NCBI RefSeq assembly: GCF_004341885.1
Contig: NZ_SLVX01000002.1
Location: 310,001-374,000, forward strand
Direction of reading: 5' to 3'
Source of the DNA: Shinella granuli
GTDB taxonomy: Bacteria > Pseudomonadota > Alphaproteobacteria > Rhizobiales > Rhizobiaceae
DNA: 64,000 bases
Shown here: piece after piece, positions 16,278 to 25,598 of the stretch
Position numbering within the stretch: position 1 is the stretch's first letter
Layout of the letters: every line of letters starts with the position of its first letter
The notes under the pieces: generated by a model
The model's input: the letters and a program-made list of their open reading frames with translations, nothing else
Told to the model about the DNA's origin: nothing
Databases searched by the model: none
Program-made: the position numbers and the translations under genes

Positions 16278-18332
16278 CTATCCCGCCGCGTCGTCGTGGA
16301 AATGGTTGTAGACGATGCGGGCGACGCTTTCCGAAATGCCGGCGACCGCCATCAGGTCGGCCATCGCCGCGCGGGAGACGGCCTTGGCGGTGCCGAAATG
16401 CTGCAGCAGGGCGCGCTTGCGCGTTGGGCCGACACCGGCGATCTCGTCGAGCGGGTTCTTCACCATCTCCTTCTTGCGCCGCGCCCGGTGCGAGCCGATG
16501 GCGAAGCGGTGCGCCTCGTCGCGCAGACGCTGCACGAAATAGAGCACGGGATCGCGCGGCGGCAGGGAGAAATCCGCAAGGCCCTTCATGAAGAAGCGCT
16601 CGCGTCCCGCCTCGCGGTCGGCGCCCTTGGCGACGCCGATGGCGATGACCTGGTCGGTGATGCCGAGCTCTTCGAGGATGGCGCGCACCGCCGTCATCTG
16701 GCCCTGGCCGCCGTCGATGAGGATGACGTCGGGCCAGGCGGGGAAGGGGAGGTCCGCCGCGTCCGCGCTCTGGTCTGCAGCACTGCGGTCCGGCAGGCCC
16801 TCTTCCTTGATGAGGCGCGAGAAGCGCCGGGTCATCACTTCCTTCATCATGCCGAAGTCGTCGCCGGGCGTGATGTCGGTCGATTTGATGTTGAACTTGC
16901 GGTACTGCCCCTTCACGAAGCCTTCCGGCCCCGCCACCACCATGCCGCCGACGGCATTGGTGCCCATGATGTGGGAGTTGTCGTAGATCTCGATGCGGCG
17001 CGGCACGTAAGGCAGCTTGAAGGTGGCGGCGAAACCGTCCAGCAGGCGCGATTGCGAGGCCGTCTCCGCCAGCTTGCGGCCATGCGCCTCGCGGGCATTG
17101 GCGACGACATGGTCGACGAGGTCCTTCTTCTCGCCGCGCTGCGGCACGGAGATGGCGACCTTGTAGTTCGAGCGCTCGGAAAGCGCCTGGCTGAGCAGGT
17201 CCATTTCCTCCACGGCCTCCGAAAGCAGGATCTGCCGGGGACAGGGCTTGTCGTCGTAGAACTGGGCGAGGAAGGCATTCAGCACCTCGCTGCCGGAAAG
17301 CTGCGGGTCGGCCTTCGGGAAATAGGCGCGGTTGCCCCAGTTTTGCCCGGTGCGGAAGAAGAAGACCTGGATGCAGGAGATGCCGCCCTCGTGGTGGATG
17401 GCGAAGACATCCGCCTCCTCCACGCCCGCCGGGTTGATGCCCTGGTGGCTCTGGACATGGCTGAGCGCCGCCAGCCGGTCGCGATAGACGGCGGCGCGCT
17501 CGAAATCGAGGTTTTCCGCCGCGTCGTTCATGGCCGCGGCCATGTGCGCCTTCACCTTCTGGCTTTTTCCCGAGAGGAAATCCTTCGCCTCCTGCACCAG
17601 CTCCGCATAGTCCGCATCGCGGATCTCGTGGGTGCAGGGGCCGGAACAGCGCTTGATCTGGTAGAGCAGGCATGGCCGCGTGCGCGTCTCGAAGACGCTG
17701 TCGGTGCAGGTGCGCAGGAGGAAGGCGCGCTGCAGCGAATTGATTGTGCGGCCCACCGCGCCGGCCGAGGCGAAGGGGCCGAAATAGTCGCCCTTGCGGC
17801 TGCGCGCGCCGCGATGCTTGAAGATCGCCGGCGCGCGCGTGTCGCCCGTCACGAGGATGTAGGGGAAGGACTTGTCGTCGCGCAGGAGCACGTTGAAGCG
17901 CGGGCGCAGGCGCTTGATGAGGTTCGCCTCCAGCAGCAGCGCCTCGGTCTCGGTGCGCGTGGTGACGAACTCCATGTTCGCCGTCTGGCGGATCATCTGC
18001 GTGATGCGGTTGGAGTGGCCGCGGCCCTGCGCATAGTTCGTCACGCGCTTCTTCAGGCTGCGCGCCTTGCCGACATAGAGCACGTCGCCCGCCGCGTTGA
18101 ACATGCGGTAGACGCCGGGGCTGTTCGGCAGGCGCTTGACGAAGAGCTGGATCAGCTCGGCGCCGATGATGCCCTCCGGCACGTCGCCGCCCTCGTTCCA
18201 GTCGATTCCCGGAGTGGCGACGCCGGGCGCGACGGCGGCGGTCGCTGCGGGAGATTCCTGCAGCTCGTCCTCGTCGTCCGTCTCGTTCTCGTCATAGAGG
18301 ATGCCGCCATCCTCCACCTTCCGGCCATTCAT
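16278..18332 (-). CDS. uvrC: UvrABC excinuclease subunit C
   Basis: Makes the two incisions around a DNA lesion in nucleotide excision repair. The protein has 684 residues. It carries the GIY-YIG nuclease near residues 60-140 ('[24 protein letters not shown]'), a UVR motif ('[20 protein letters not shown]'), the RNase H-like C-terminal nuclease ('[16 protein letters not shown]') and a final helix-hairpin-helix region ('[17 protein letters not shown]'). An acidic N-terminal extension of about 45 residues precedes the nuclease. The ATG at 18332 overlaps the stop of the upstream SDR gene in an ATGA, so the two are coupled. Confidence 0.97.
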   Translation of the reverse strand: MNGRKVEDGGILYDENETDDEDELQESPAATAAVAPGVATPGIDWNEGGDVPEGIIGAELIQLFVKRLPNSPGVYRMFNAAGDVLYVGKARSLKKRVTNYAQGRGHSNRITQMIRQTANMEFVTTRTETEALLLEANLIKRLRPRFNVLLRDDKSFPYILVTGDTRAPAIFKHRGARSRKGDYFGPFASAGAVGRTINSLQRAFLLRTCTDSVFETRTRPCLLYQIKRCSGPCTHEIRDADYAELVQEAKDFLSGKSQKVKAHMAAAMNDAAENLDFERAAVYRDRLAALSHVQSHQGINPAGVEEADVFAIHHEGGISCIQVFFFRTGQNWGNRAYFPKADPQLSGSEVLNAFLAQFYDDKPCPRQILLSEAVEEMDLLSQALSERSNYKVAISVPQRGEKKDLVDHVVANAREAHGRKLAETASQSRLLDGFAATFKLPYVPRRIEIYDNSHIMGTNAVGGMVVAGPEGFVKGQYRKFNIKSTDITPGDDFGMMKEVMTRRFSRLIKEEGLPDRSAADQSADAADLPFPAWPDVILIDGGQGQMTAVRAILEELGITDQVIAIGVAKGADREAGRERFFMKGLADFSLPPRDPVLYFVQRLRDEAHRFAIGSHRARRKKEMVKNPLDEIAGVGPTRKRALLQHFGTAKAVSRAAMADLMAVAGISESVARIVYNHFHDDAAG

Positions 18333-19093
18333 TCGGCTATTCCCCCGACATCGGGTGTTTCCCAGGCGAGATGCTGCCCGCCGTCGAGCGCTATCATTTG
18401 CCCGGTAATGGATGGCGTGTCGAACAAAAAGCGAACTGTGCGGCCGAATTCGTCGAGACCAGGCCCGCGGCGCAGGATCAGGCCCTCCACCTGCGCCTGG
18501 AAGGCGGCATCGTCCTGCCGCTCGTTCGGCAGCGACGGGCCGGGGCCGATGGCATTGACGCGCACGCGCGGGGCAAAGCTCTGCGCCATGGTGCGGGTCG
18601 CCATCCACAGCGCCGATTTGGAGAGCGTGTAGGAGTAGTAGCGCGGTGTCGGGTTCCAGACGCGCTGGTCGATGATGTTGACGATCGAGCCCGGTGCGCC
18701 CTCGGGAAGCTGGCGCACGAAATCGCGCGCGAGGATCGACGGCGCCTTCACATGCACGGCGAAATGCCGGTCCCACAGCGCATCGTCGAAGGCCTCCACC
18801 GTGTCGGGCTTGAAGAGCGAGGCGTTGTTGACGAGGAGGCCGATGGGGCCGAGGGCGTCCGCCGCCGTGCCGATCAGCCGGCTTGTGGCCGCCCCGTCCG
18901 CAAGGTCGCATTGCACGGCGACGGCCCTTCCGCCGCCGGCATTGAAGGCGCGGGCCATCGCCTCGGCGTCTTCCAGGGATGTGTTGGCATGGATGGCGAC
19001 GGCGAAACCGTGCGCCACGAGGTCTTCGACTATGGCCTTGCCGATGCGTTTCGCGCCGCCCGTCACGAGGGCCGTCCTGGGGGGCTTGTTCAC
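18329..19093 (-). CDS. short-chain dehydrogenase/reductase, possibly pteridine reductase-like
   Basis: NAD(P)-dependent oxidoreductase of 254 residues. It has the SDR glycine motif TGGAKRIG at the N-terminus, NNAS in the middle, and the catalytic pair in '[11 protein letters not shown]' (YxxxK). The stretch '[18 protein letters not shown]' and the Arg in the glycine motif resemble pteridine/dihydromonapterin reductases, but this is only a suggestion. The start is GTG at 19093 with AGGACGG upstream. It overlaps uvrC by four bases (ATGA). Long AT-rich non-coding DNA upstream separates it from the divergent porin gene. Confidence 0.85.
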   Translation of the reverse strand: MNKPPRTALVTGGAKRIGKAIVEDLVAHGFAVAIHANTSLEDAEAMARAFNAGGGRAVAVQCDLADGAATSRLIGTAADALGPIGLLVNNASLFKPDTVEAFDDALWDRHFAVHVKAPSILARDFVRQLPEGAPGSIVNIIDQRVWNPTPRYYSYTLSKSALWMATRTMAQSFAPRVRVNAIGPGPSLPNERQDDAAFQAQVEGLILRRGPGLDEFGRTVRFLFDTPSITGQMIALDGGQHLAWETPDVGGIAE

Positions 19094-19451
19094 GAAATTC
19101 CGTCCTGCCTATTCATTTGATTAACCGGCCCAAGATATAGACATCCCGGCGCAGGCTTAAACTCCCCCATGACAATTGGTTGCAGAAAAATTAACTGCAA
19201 AAGCGACTTCAAAGTAATTTGAAGTATATTTTACCGATTTTTGTACTTACTGATTTTATGGTTAATAAATCGCCTGGTGCGCAAAAGTCACATCAAATTT
19301 GTGCCGTGTCGCTGCCACAATCATTTCACATTTTGGCTCTTTCAATTCCTCAATCTTTATTCAATTTCCGCTCAACCGGGCGGGACTGAATTGGAAATGA
19401 CGATGCCCGATCGCCTCCCACAGAGGGCGTCGTTCAGTAAAGGAGAATATC
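19094..19451. other. AT-rich divergent intergenic region (porin leader)
   Basis: About 358 bases without a credible gene between the SDR gene (minus) and the porin gene (plus). It is the most AT-rich part of the window, with runs such as AGTATATTTTACCG and TTATGGTTAATAAA, so it probably holds the strong porin promoter and a long 5' leader. An open frame starting at 19241 runs into the porin gene in another frame and lacks a ribosome-binding site. No known riboswitch fold was recognised. Confidence 0.5.
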
Positions 19452-20093
19452 ATGCGTACACTCATCGCCACCCTCATCGCTTCGACCGTCTCCATGGTCG
19501 CTTTCCAGGCTGCTCACGCTGCCGATGCCATCGACGATATCCCGCAGGCTCCGGCCGCTGAATATTCCGAGCCGGTTGCCAGCGGCAACTGGGCCGGTGC
19601 CTATGCCGGTGGTACGGCAAGCTGGCAGCGCGGCGACTTCAACCGCCAGGGCGATGCCAAGGCGAACGGCCTCGGCGGCGGCGTCTACGGCGGCTACAAC
19701 ATGCAGAACGGCCAGCTCGTCTACGGCGGCGAAGCGGACCTGAACTACTCGGGCGTCGACGCCGAGCGCAACGGCCTCAAGGGCAAGCAGGGCGTCAACG
19801 GCTCGGTCCGCGGCCGCGTCGGTATCGACCTGAACCCGGTCCTCGTCTACGGCACGGCCGGTATTGCCGGCACCAATGTCGAGATGAAGAACGCCAACGG
19901 CAAGGACGACCGCAACATGGTCGGCTGGACCGCCGGTGCCGGTGCCGAAGCCTTCGTGACCAACAACGTCACGGCGCGTATCGAATACCGTTACAGCGAC
20001 TACCAGAAGAAGAGCTTCAACCTCGGCGGCGACAAGGTGAAGTCCGGCTTCGAAGACCACAGCGTCCGCGTCGGTCTCGGCGTGAAGTTCTAA
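19452..20093 (+). CDS. outer membrane beta-barrel protein, Omp25/RopB family
   Basis: An abundant-type small outer membrane porin-like protein of 213 residues. It has a Sec signal (cleaved near 'AAHAADA'), a short Pro/Ala linker, then an eight-stranded barrel pattern starting 'NWAGAYAGGTASWQ'. It ends with a C-terminal Phe ('VGLGVKF'), the signal for BamA-mediated insertion. Repeated Gly-rich amphipathic strands ('GGGVYGGYN', 'VRGRVGIDL', 'ARIEYRYSDY') match the rhizobial Omp25/RopB/Omp31 family, which supports envelope stability. The ATG has AAAGGAG upstream, one of the best ribosome-binding sites in the window. A terminator follows, so it is monocistronic. Confidence 0.93.
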   Translation: MRTLIATLIASTVSMVAFQAAHAADAIDDIPQAPAAEYSEPVASGNWAGAYAGGTASWQRGDFNRQGDAKANGLGGGVYGGYNMQNGQLVYGGEADLNYSGVDAERNGLKGKQGVNGSVRGRVGIDLNPVLVYGTAGIAGTNVEMKNANGKDDRNMVGWTAGAGAEAFVTNNVTARIEYRYSDYQKKSFNLGGDKVKSGFEDHSVRVGLGVKF

Positions 20094-20118
20094 GCCGAAC
20101 GGCTTTTTAGAAGAGGGA

Positions 20119-20145
20119 AAGGCCGGGCGGAAAGCCCGGCCTTTT
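20119..20145 (+). terminator. rho-independent terminator after the porin gene
   Basis: Stem AAGGCCGGGC / GCCCGGCCTT (20119-20128 with 20134-20143), loop GGAAA, followed by further Ts. It lies 26 bases after the porin stop. Confidence 0.85.
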
Positions 20146-20175
20146 CTGTGTCTTAAAGACCCCAACCACCCCCGA

Positions 20176-20252
20176 CGTCATCCTCGGCCTTGAGCCGAGG
20201 CTCCACCGGCGTGCGCGGAGCGTGGATGGTCGGGTCAGGCCCGACCATGACG
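20176..20252. repeat. rhizobial palindromic repeat (CGTCATCCTCGG / GACCATGACG type)
   Basis: A hairpin unit CGTCATCCTCGGCCTTGAG with its mirror, followed by a second unit GGTCGGGTCAGGCCCGACC ending in ATGACG. It belongs to the same family as the elements at 14096-14259 and 29786-29876. It lies in the gap between the porin gene and the convergent GST gene. Confidence 0.7.
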
Positions 20253-20318
20253 GTGGGGAGGAAAGGCGGACCTCCTTAAAGTCGAGGCGGTGCGGTAGGC
20301 CCGGCCTTCCTGCTCGTC

Positions 20319-20909
20319 TCAATCCTTGAACTGCGCGTAATCCGGGAAAACCGCCTCGAAGCGGGAGAGGAAGCGCTTCAGCCTGGGCCGGCCGCGCTGC
20401 CATTTGCCGGCAAAGCGCAGTTCGATGTAGCGCAGCATCGCGGCAAGGGCGAAGTGGCCGGCATGCGGCTTCCTGCCGAGGCGGGGCATGTTGGCTTCGA
20501 GATGGTCGAGCGCGCGCTCGACCTTCTGCCACTGCCGGTCGATCCAGGGCTGGTGGATCTTCTCCTCCGGCCGGAAGCGGCGTTCGTAGACGATGGCGAG
20601 CAGGCTGTCGCAGATGCCGTCGGCGGTCGCCTCCAGCACGTCCACCTCCGTGCGCTTTGCCGCATTGCGCGGATAGAGCGTGCCCTTCGTCTGGCGGTCG
20701 ATATAGGTCATGATCGCGCGGCTGTCGTAGACGGCAAGGCCCTCGTCGGTCACCAGCGTCGGGATCTTGCCGAGCGGGTTGGCGACCAGCAGCTCCGCCG
20801 GGTCGGCATTGGTGTCGGTCGCCACCGGCTGCGCGTCGAGGCCGGCGAAATGCGCGGCCATGCGCACCTTGGTGGAATAGGGCGAGGCACTTGAATAGAA
20901 GATCTTCAT
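20319..20909 (-). CDS. glutathione S-transferase family protein
   Basis: A 196-residue cytosolic GST with an N-terminal thioredoxin-like domain ('MKIFYSSASPYSTKVRMAAH', then 'NPLGKIPTLVTDEGLAVYDS' containing the cis-Pro and the glutathione-binding Asp-Ser) and a helical C-terminal domain. It conjugates or transfers glutathione to an unknown substrate. The start at 20909 follows AGGATGCCGCTG; an alternative ATG three codons upstream is possible. A dispersed repeat lies directly upstream, so it probably forms part of the mRNA leader. Confidence 0.87.
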   Translation of the reverse strand: MKIFYSSASPYSTKVRMAAHFAGLDAQPVATDTNADPAELLVANPLGKIPTLVTDEGLAVYDSRAIMTYIDRQTKGTLYPRNAAKRTEVDVLEATADGICDSLLAIVYERRFRPEEKIHQPWIDRQWQKVERALDHLEANMPRLGRKPHAGHFALAAMLRYIELRFAGKWQRGRPRLKRFLSRFEAVFPDYAQFKD

Positions 20910-20929
20910 CAGCGGCATCCTGTTCTGGG

Positions 20930-20990
20930 GCAATTCCGGCAAAAGGGCGAAGCGGTTTAGCGTCCGCAATTGCGTTGAATGAGAGTTAGA
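20930..20990. repeat. dispersed rhizobial repeat, copy 2 (GCGAAGCGGTTTAGCG type)
   Basis: GCAATTCCGGCAAAAGGGCG followed by AAGCGGTTTAGCGTCCGCAATTG matches the element at 6771-6822. Both copies lie just upstream of minus-strand start codons in the same orientation. Confidence 0.7.
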
Positions 20991-21023
20991 GCGCTTTCGC
21001 GATTCGAAGAAAGCGGAAACGCC

Positions 21024-21752
21024 CTAGCGAATGGGCGGTTGTTCGATGGATCCGGCACGGCAGCCGGCGCGGTCGACGGCAGGGCAGGTGCGGAAGGAAA
21101 GCGCCGTCGTCATGCAGATGCGGACCTCCTCCAGCCGGCCGCCCTCGCAGGTGACCGCGATGCCCCCGCGGTCGAGGCCGGGATTGGCGGCGATGAAGGC
21201 CGCTTCCACCGCATCGGGGGAAAGCCGGGCACCGCCGCGCTGCGGCGTGAGGTCGGCGGGAATGTCGATGCGTTCGAAGGCCGCGCGCGTCACGGCAAAA
21301 TAGTCCTTCTGGCTGAGGCCCGAGCAGGAGCCGTGCTTGCGCCATTGATGGCCGACCAGCCCCATGGAGGGAATGATGTCGAGCACGGTGCGGCCGAGAT
21401 TCTCCGGCACGCGGTCCGGCTGGCGCGTCGGGCAGAATTCCGGATAGCCGCGCTCGTTCTGCGGCCAGAGCCCGTGCACGATGAAGCCGTTGTTTTCGCC
21501 GCGCCGGCACTGCTGCGTCCGCCCGCCGGCGTCGTTGTCCGCGCACCAGGTCGGCGACCAGGAGAGCGACAACACGTAGAAATCGAACCCCTTGCCGAGC
21601 GGCACCGCCCCGCGCGTCTCCGGCGCCGTGCGGCTCGCCTCCGTCTTCGGCTTTTCGGCCGGCTTGTCCTCGCTGCAGCCGGCAGGCAGCGCGAGCCCGG
21701 CGAGCAGCAGACAGAGGGGGCGGGCGAAGGTGAAGGAAGGCAGCCGGCTCAT
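21024..21752 (-). CDS. ribonuclease T2 family protein, probable lipoprotein
   Basis: Secreted acid-type endoribonuclease of 242 residues, expected to cut RNA through a 2',3'-cyclic phosphate in the periplasm. Both catalytic segments of the T2 family are intact: CAS1 'FIVHGLWPQ' and CAS2 'HQWRKHGSCSG', each with its active-site His. The N-terminal signal ends in LPAGC, suggesting lipidation at that Cys. Several more cysteines could form disulfides ('TWCADND', 'TQQCRRG', 'RTCPAVDRAGC'). The start at 21752 is the first Met before the hydrophobic signal core. It is downstream of rlmJ on the same strand, 77 bases away. Confidence 0.9.
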   Translation of the reverse strand: MSRLPSFTFARPLCLLLAGLALPAGCSEDKPAEKPKTEASRTAPETRGAVPLGKGFDFYVLSLSWSPTWCADNDAGGRTQQCRRGENNGFIVHGLWPQNERGYPEFCPTRQPDRVPENLGRTVLDIIPSMGLVGHQWRKHGSCSGLSQKDYFAVTRAAFERIDIPADLTPQRGGARLSPDAVEAAFIAANPGLDRGGIAVTCEGGRLEEVRICMTTALSFRTCPAVDRAGCRAGSIEQPPIR

Positions 21753-21829
21753 CGTTCGGCGGCTGCGAGGAATGGCGTCATGAAGGTCTCCCGGTTCGGC
21801 GGGCGATTGTTGCCGCCGGACGGCAAAGG

Positions 21830-22690
21830 TCAAGAGGCCTTCGCTTCCCCCGCGAGCCAGAAGGCGCGGGCCGAGGCGAAGCGGTCCTGCGCCAGCCGCT
21901 CCTTGAGGAAGGGCAGCAGCACGTCGAGCTCCTGCTTCAGCGTATAGGGCGGATTGACGACGATGAGGCCGGAGCCCGTCAGCCCCGTCGTCTCGCGGTC
22001 GCTCTTCACCGAAAGCTCCGCGCAGAGCATCTTGGGAATGCCCGTCTCCTTCAGCGCCTTGTGGAAGGCGGCGACGGGGGCGTTCTTCTTCAGCGGATAC
22101 CACAGGCAATAGACCCCGCCGGAAAAGCGCCGCACGGCCTTTTCCAGCCCCTCCACCAGCCGCTCGTATTCGCCCTCGATCTCGAAGGGCGGATCGACCA
22201 GCACGATGCCGCGTTTTTCCTTCGGCGGCAGGTGCGCGCCGAGCGACAGCCAGCCGTCGAGCCTGGTGATGCGGCTCTGGAAGTCGCCGTCGAACAGCCG
22301 GTGCAGCGTCTCGTAGTCGTCCGGGTGCAGTTCCATGGCGGAGAGCCGGTCCTGCGGACGGAAGAGCAGGCGCGCCAGTTTCGGCGAGCCGGGATACCAG
22401 GTCAGCCCGCCTTGCGGATTGAGGTCCTGAACCGCCTTCAGGTAGGGGGCGAGGATATCGGCCACCGGGGCCGGCAGGTCGCCGTCGAGGAGCCGGCCGA
22501 TGCCGTCGCGCCATTCGCCCGTCTTCTGCGCTTCCTCGCTCGAAAGGTCGTAGAGCCCGATGCCGGCATGGGTGTCGAGCACGCGAAAGGCCTTGTCCTT
22601 GCCCTGCATGTAGAGGACGAGGCGGGCGAGCACGGCATGTTTCAGCACGTCTGCGAAATTGCCGGCATGATAGATGTGGCGGTAGTTCAT
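21830..22690 (-). CDS. rlmJ: 23S rRNA (adenine-2030-N6)-methyltransferase RlmJ
   Basis: SAM-dependent enzyme that methylates A2030 of 23S rRNA. It has 286 residues, close to the family length. The start 'MNYRHIYHAGNFADVLKH' is diagnostic. The SAM-binding segment 'LDTHAGIGLYDL' and the N6-adenine methyltransferase motif DPPF (in 'IVLVDPPFEIEGEYERL') are present. The ATG is at 22690. It diverges from the molybdopterin oxidoreductase gene across 111 bases; the RNase T2 gene follows on the same strand. Confidence 0.96.
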   Translation of the reverse strand: MNYRHIYHAGNFADVLKHAVLARLVLYMQGKDKAFRVLDTHAGIGLYDLSSEEAQKTGEWRDGIGRLLDGDLPAPVADILAPYLKAVQDLNPQGGLTWYPGSPKLARLLFRPQDRLSAMELHPDDYETLHRLFDGDFQSRITRLDGWLSLGAHLPPKEKRGIVLVDPPFEIEGEYERLVEGLEKAVRRFSGGVYCLWYPLKKNAPVAAFHKALKETGIPKMLCAELSVKSDRETTGLTGSGLIVVNPPYTLKQELDVLLPFLKERLAQDRFASARAFWLAGEAKAS

Positions 22691-22801
22691 TTCAGGCCCC
22701 GTGCGACGCCCACGATCATCCGCGCTGATGCGACGATGAATTGTTGCAATGGTAGAATGATTTGCCTTTTGGCACTTCGTGCTCTGCAATATAGAAAAGC
22801 C

Positions 22802-24916
22802 ATGAACGTTGCGACCCCCCATCTCGGAAAACCGCGCATCGGCCATTCGGCCTGTCCGCATGACTGTCCCTCCACCTGCGCCCTCGATGTCGAGATAAGC
22901 GCGGACGGACGCATCGGCCGCGTCAAGGGCAGCGCCGACAACAGCTACACGGCCGGCGTCATCTGCGCCAAGGTCGCCCGCTATGCCGACCGCCTCTACC
23001 ATCCCGATCGGCTGATGAAGCCGCTGGTGCGCAGGGGCGGGAAGGGCGGCGGCGAATGGGCCGACATCTCCTGGGAAGCCGCGCTCGACGCCATTGCCGA
23101 AAGCTTCGTCAAGGCCGAGCAGGCCCATGGCAGCGAGGCGGTCTGGCCCTATTATTACGCCGGCACGATGGGCCTCGTGCAGCGCGATTCCATCGATCGC
23201 CTGCGCCATGCCAAGCGCTATTCCGGCTTCTTCGGCTCGATCTGCACCAATCCGGCCTGGACCGGCTACACCATGGGCGCGGGCACGCTGCGCGGCCCCG
23301 ATCCGCGCGAGATGGCGAAATCCGATTGCGTGGTGATCTGGGGCACCAATCCGGTCTCCACCCAGGTCAACGTCATGACCCATGCGGTGAAGGCACGCAA
23401 GGAGCGCGGCGCGAAGATCGTCGTCATCGACATCTACGACAACCCGACGATGAAGCAGGCGGACATCGCGCTGAAGCTGCGCCCCGGCACGGATGCCGCG
23501 CTCGCCTGCGCCGTCATGCACGTCGCGTTCCGCGACGGCTATGCCGACCGCGCCTACATGGAAAGATTTGCCGACGATCCGGCGGGCCTCGAAGCGCATC
23601 TTGCAACGCGCAACCCGGAATGGGCGGCCGGCATCACCGGCCTCGGCGTCGCGGAGATCGAGGCCTTCGCCGCCCTGGTCGGACGCACGAAGAAGAGCTT
23701 CTTCCGCCTCGGCTACGGCTTCACCCGCAGCCGCAACGGCGCGGTCTCCATGCATGCGGCGCTTTCGGTAGCCACCGTGCTCGGCTCCTGGCAGTACGAG
23801 GGCGGCGGCGCCTTCCACAGCAATTCCGACATCTTCCACCTGCGCAAGGCAGAGCTGACGGGCGCAAGGATGGCGGACAGCGACATCCGCATGCTCGACC
23901 AGTCGCAGATCGGCCGCATCCTCACGGGCGATGCCGTCGCGCTGCGCGGGCGCGGCCCCGTCACCGCCATGCTCATCCAGAACACCAACCCGGCGAACGT
24001 GGCGCCGGAGCAGCGCCTGGTGAAGCAGGGCTTCCTGCGCGACGACCTCTTCGTCGCGGTGCACGAGCATTTCATGACCGATACGGCAAGGCTCGCCGAT
24101 ATCGTGCTGCCCGCCACCATGTTCGTCGAGCATGATGACATCTACCGCGGCGGCGGCCACCAGCACATCCTGCTCGGCCCCAAGCTCGTGGAGCCGCCGG
24201 CCACCGTGCGCACCAATCTCTTCGTCATCGAGGAACTGGCCAAGCGCCTCGGCGTCGGCGACATGCCGGGCTTCGGGCTGTCCGAGCGCGAGCACATCAC
24301 CCGCATGCTGCCCTATTACGAGATGGATTTCGACAGGCTGAGCGAGGAGAAGTGGATCGACTGCCAGCCGGATTTCGACACCGCGCATTTCGTGAAGGGG
24401 TTCGGCTTTCCGGATGGCAAATTCCGCTTCCGGCCGAACTGGACGAACACGCCGGCGCCCAACCGGCCGCCCAAGGTGCTCGGCGCCTTCGGCCCGCACG
24501 AGGCTCTGCCGGCCTTTCCGGATCATGTGGCGATCATCGAGACGCCGGATGCGGATCATCCCTTCCGCCTCGCCACGTCGCCCGCCCGCACCTTCCTCAA
24601 CTCCACCTTCACGGAGACGAAGGGGTCCCGTGAGCGCGAGGGCCGGCCGGAGGTGATGATCCATCCCGAGGACGCGGCGGCGAACGGCGTCGCGGACGGC
24701 GATATCGTGCAGCTCGGCAATCCCCGCGGCGAGATCCGCCTGCATGCCAAGGTCACCGACGGCGTGAAGCCCGGCGTCCTGATCGCCGAGGGCATCTGGC
24801 CGAATTCCGCCCATCTCGACGGGGAGGGCATCAATGTCCTGACCGGCGCTGATCCGGTCGCGCCCTATGGCGGTGCCGCCTTTCACGACAATCGCGTCTG
24901 GCTGCGCAAGGCCTGA
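22802..24916 (+). CDS. molybdopterin-dependent oxidoreductase with [4Fe-4S] cluster
   Basis: A 704-residue cytoplasmic enzyme of the DMSO reductase superfamily. A ferredoxin-type cluster motif near the N-terminus ('HSACPHDCPSTC', with a fourth Cys in 'GVICAKVARY') is followed by molybdopterin-binding domains ('WGTNPVSTQVNVMTH', 'LIQNTNPANVAPEQ', 'VLPATMFVEHDD') and the C-terminal dinucleotide-binding domain ('FLNSTFTETKG', 'VMIHPEDAAANGVADGD'). No selenocysteine or obvious signal peptide is present. The substrate is unknown; related rhizobial proteins are uncharacterised. A NUDIX gene follows 21 bases later, probably in the same transcript. It uses the cofactor made in part by moaD/moaE in this window. 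Confidence 0.92.
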   Translation: MNVATPHLGKPRIGHSACPHDCPSTCALDVEISADGRIGRVKGSADNSYTAGVICAKVARYADRLYHPDRLMKPLVRRGGKGGGEWADISWEAALDAIAESFVKAEQAHGSEAVWPYYYAGTMGLVQRDSIDRLRHAKRYSGFFGSICTNPAWTGYTMGAGTLRGPDPREMAKSDCVVIWGTNPVSTQVNVMTHAVKARKERGAKIVVIDIYDNPTMKQADIALKLRPGTDAALACAVMHVAFRDGYADRAYMERFADDPAGLEAHLATRNPEWAAGITGLGVAEIEAFAALVGRTKKSFFRLGYGFTRSRNGAVSMHAALSVATVLGSWQYEGGGAFHSNSDIFHLRKAELTGARMADSDIRMLDQSQIGRILTGDAVALRGRGPVTAMLIQNTNPANVAPEQRLVKQGFLRDDLFVAVHEHFMTDTARLADIVLPATMFVEHDDIYRGGGHQHILLGPKLVEPPATVRTNLFVIEELAKRLGVGDMPGFGLSEREHITRMLPYYEMDFDRLSEEKWIDCQPDFDTAHFVKGFGFPDGKFRFRPNWTNTPAPNRPPKVLGAFGPHEALPAFPDHVAIIETPDADHPFRLATSPARTFLNSTFTETKGSREREGRPEVMIHPEDAAANGVADGDIVQLGNPRGEIRLHAKVTDGVKPGVLIAEGIWPNSAHLDGEGINVLTGADPVAPYGGAAFHDNRVWLRKA

Positions 24917-24937
24917 ATCGTCACGCAAGGATTTTTC

Positions 24938-25534
24938 ATGACGCTCGACACGTCCTCCGCCGTCCGCATCGTCGATCAGCAGACGGTCTGGAAGCGGTTC
25001 ATCCACCTTCGCACCGTCGTGGTCGAGCAGACGCGGGCGGACGGCCGGGTCGAGCGGCTCGACCGCGAGGTGCACGACCATGGCCCGGCGGCCTGCGTGC
25101 TGCTCGTCGATCCCGCCCGCCAGTCGGTCATCCTGGTGCGCCAGTTCCGCCCCGGCGCCTTCTTCGGCGGCCATCCGGATGGTTTCCTCTCGGAAGTGCC
25201 GGCGGGCCTGCTCGACGATGACGCGCCCGAGGCGGCCGTCGCCCGGGAGGCGATGGAGGAGACAGGCTATGCGGTGCAGGGCGTGCGCCATCTCTTCGAC
25301 ATCTATTCCAGCCCCGGCACGCTGACCGAGCGCGTCGGCTGCTTCGTCGCCCACATCGACGCCACGGCCCGCGACGGCAAGGGCGGCGGCGTCGACGGGG
25401 AGGGCGAGGATATCGAGATCGTCGAACTGCCGATCGACGAAGCCTACGGCCTCATCGCCACCGGCGGCATTCAGGATGCCAAGACGATCGTCATGCTGCA
25501 ATGGCTGATGCTGCATCGGGCGGAGTTCGGCTGA
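24938..25534 (+). CDS. NUDIX hydrolase, NudK/ADP-sugar pyrophosphatase-like
   Basis: A 198-residue hydrolase expected to split a nucleoside diphosphate linked to a sugar or similar group. The NUDIX box reads 'GLLDDDAPEAAVAREAMEETGY', with the metal-binding REAMEETG core intact. Its spacing is like that of GDP-mannose pyrophosphatase NudK, but the first conserved Glu is Ala. The substrate is therefore uncertain. It is co-directional with, and 21 bases after, the molybdopterin oxidoreductase. A repeat-containing intergenic region follows. Confidence 0.87.
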   Translation: MTLDTSSAVRIVDQQTVWKRFIHLRTVVVEQTRADGRVERLDREVHDHGPAACVLLVDPARQSVILVRQFRPGAFFGGHPDGFLSEVPAGLLDDDAPEAAVAREAMEETGYAVQGVRHLFDIYSSPGTLTERVGCFVAHIDATARDGKGGGVDGEGEDIEIVELPIDEAYGLIATGGIQDAKTIVMLQWLMLHRAEFG

Positions 25535-25598
25535 TCGGGCGGGAGTGATTCTCGATCCCGGGGGGCTCGCTTCAGGGCGGGAATGCCGAACGTATGCG

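Noticed and set aside
19241-19561. 106-residue frame upstream of the porin gene
   Set aside because: Crosses into the porin gene in another frame and has no ribosome-binding site.
22770-22800. Sigma-54 promoter before the molybdopterin oxidoreductase
   Set aside because: TTGGCAC is present but the GC of the -12 element is not at the required spacing.
21830-25516. 1228-residue open frame on the minus strand
   Set aside because: Only its last 286 residues (rlmJ, from the ATG at 22690) are real. The rest is antisense to the molybdopterin oxidoreductase and NUDIX genes.
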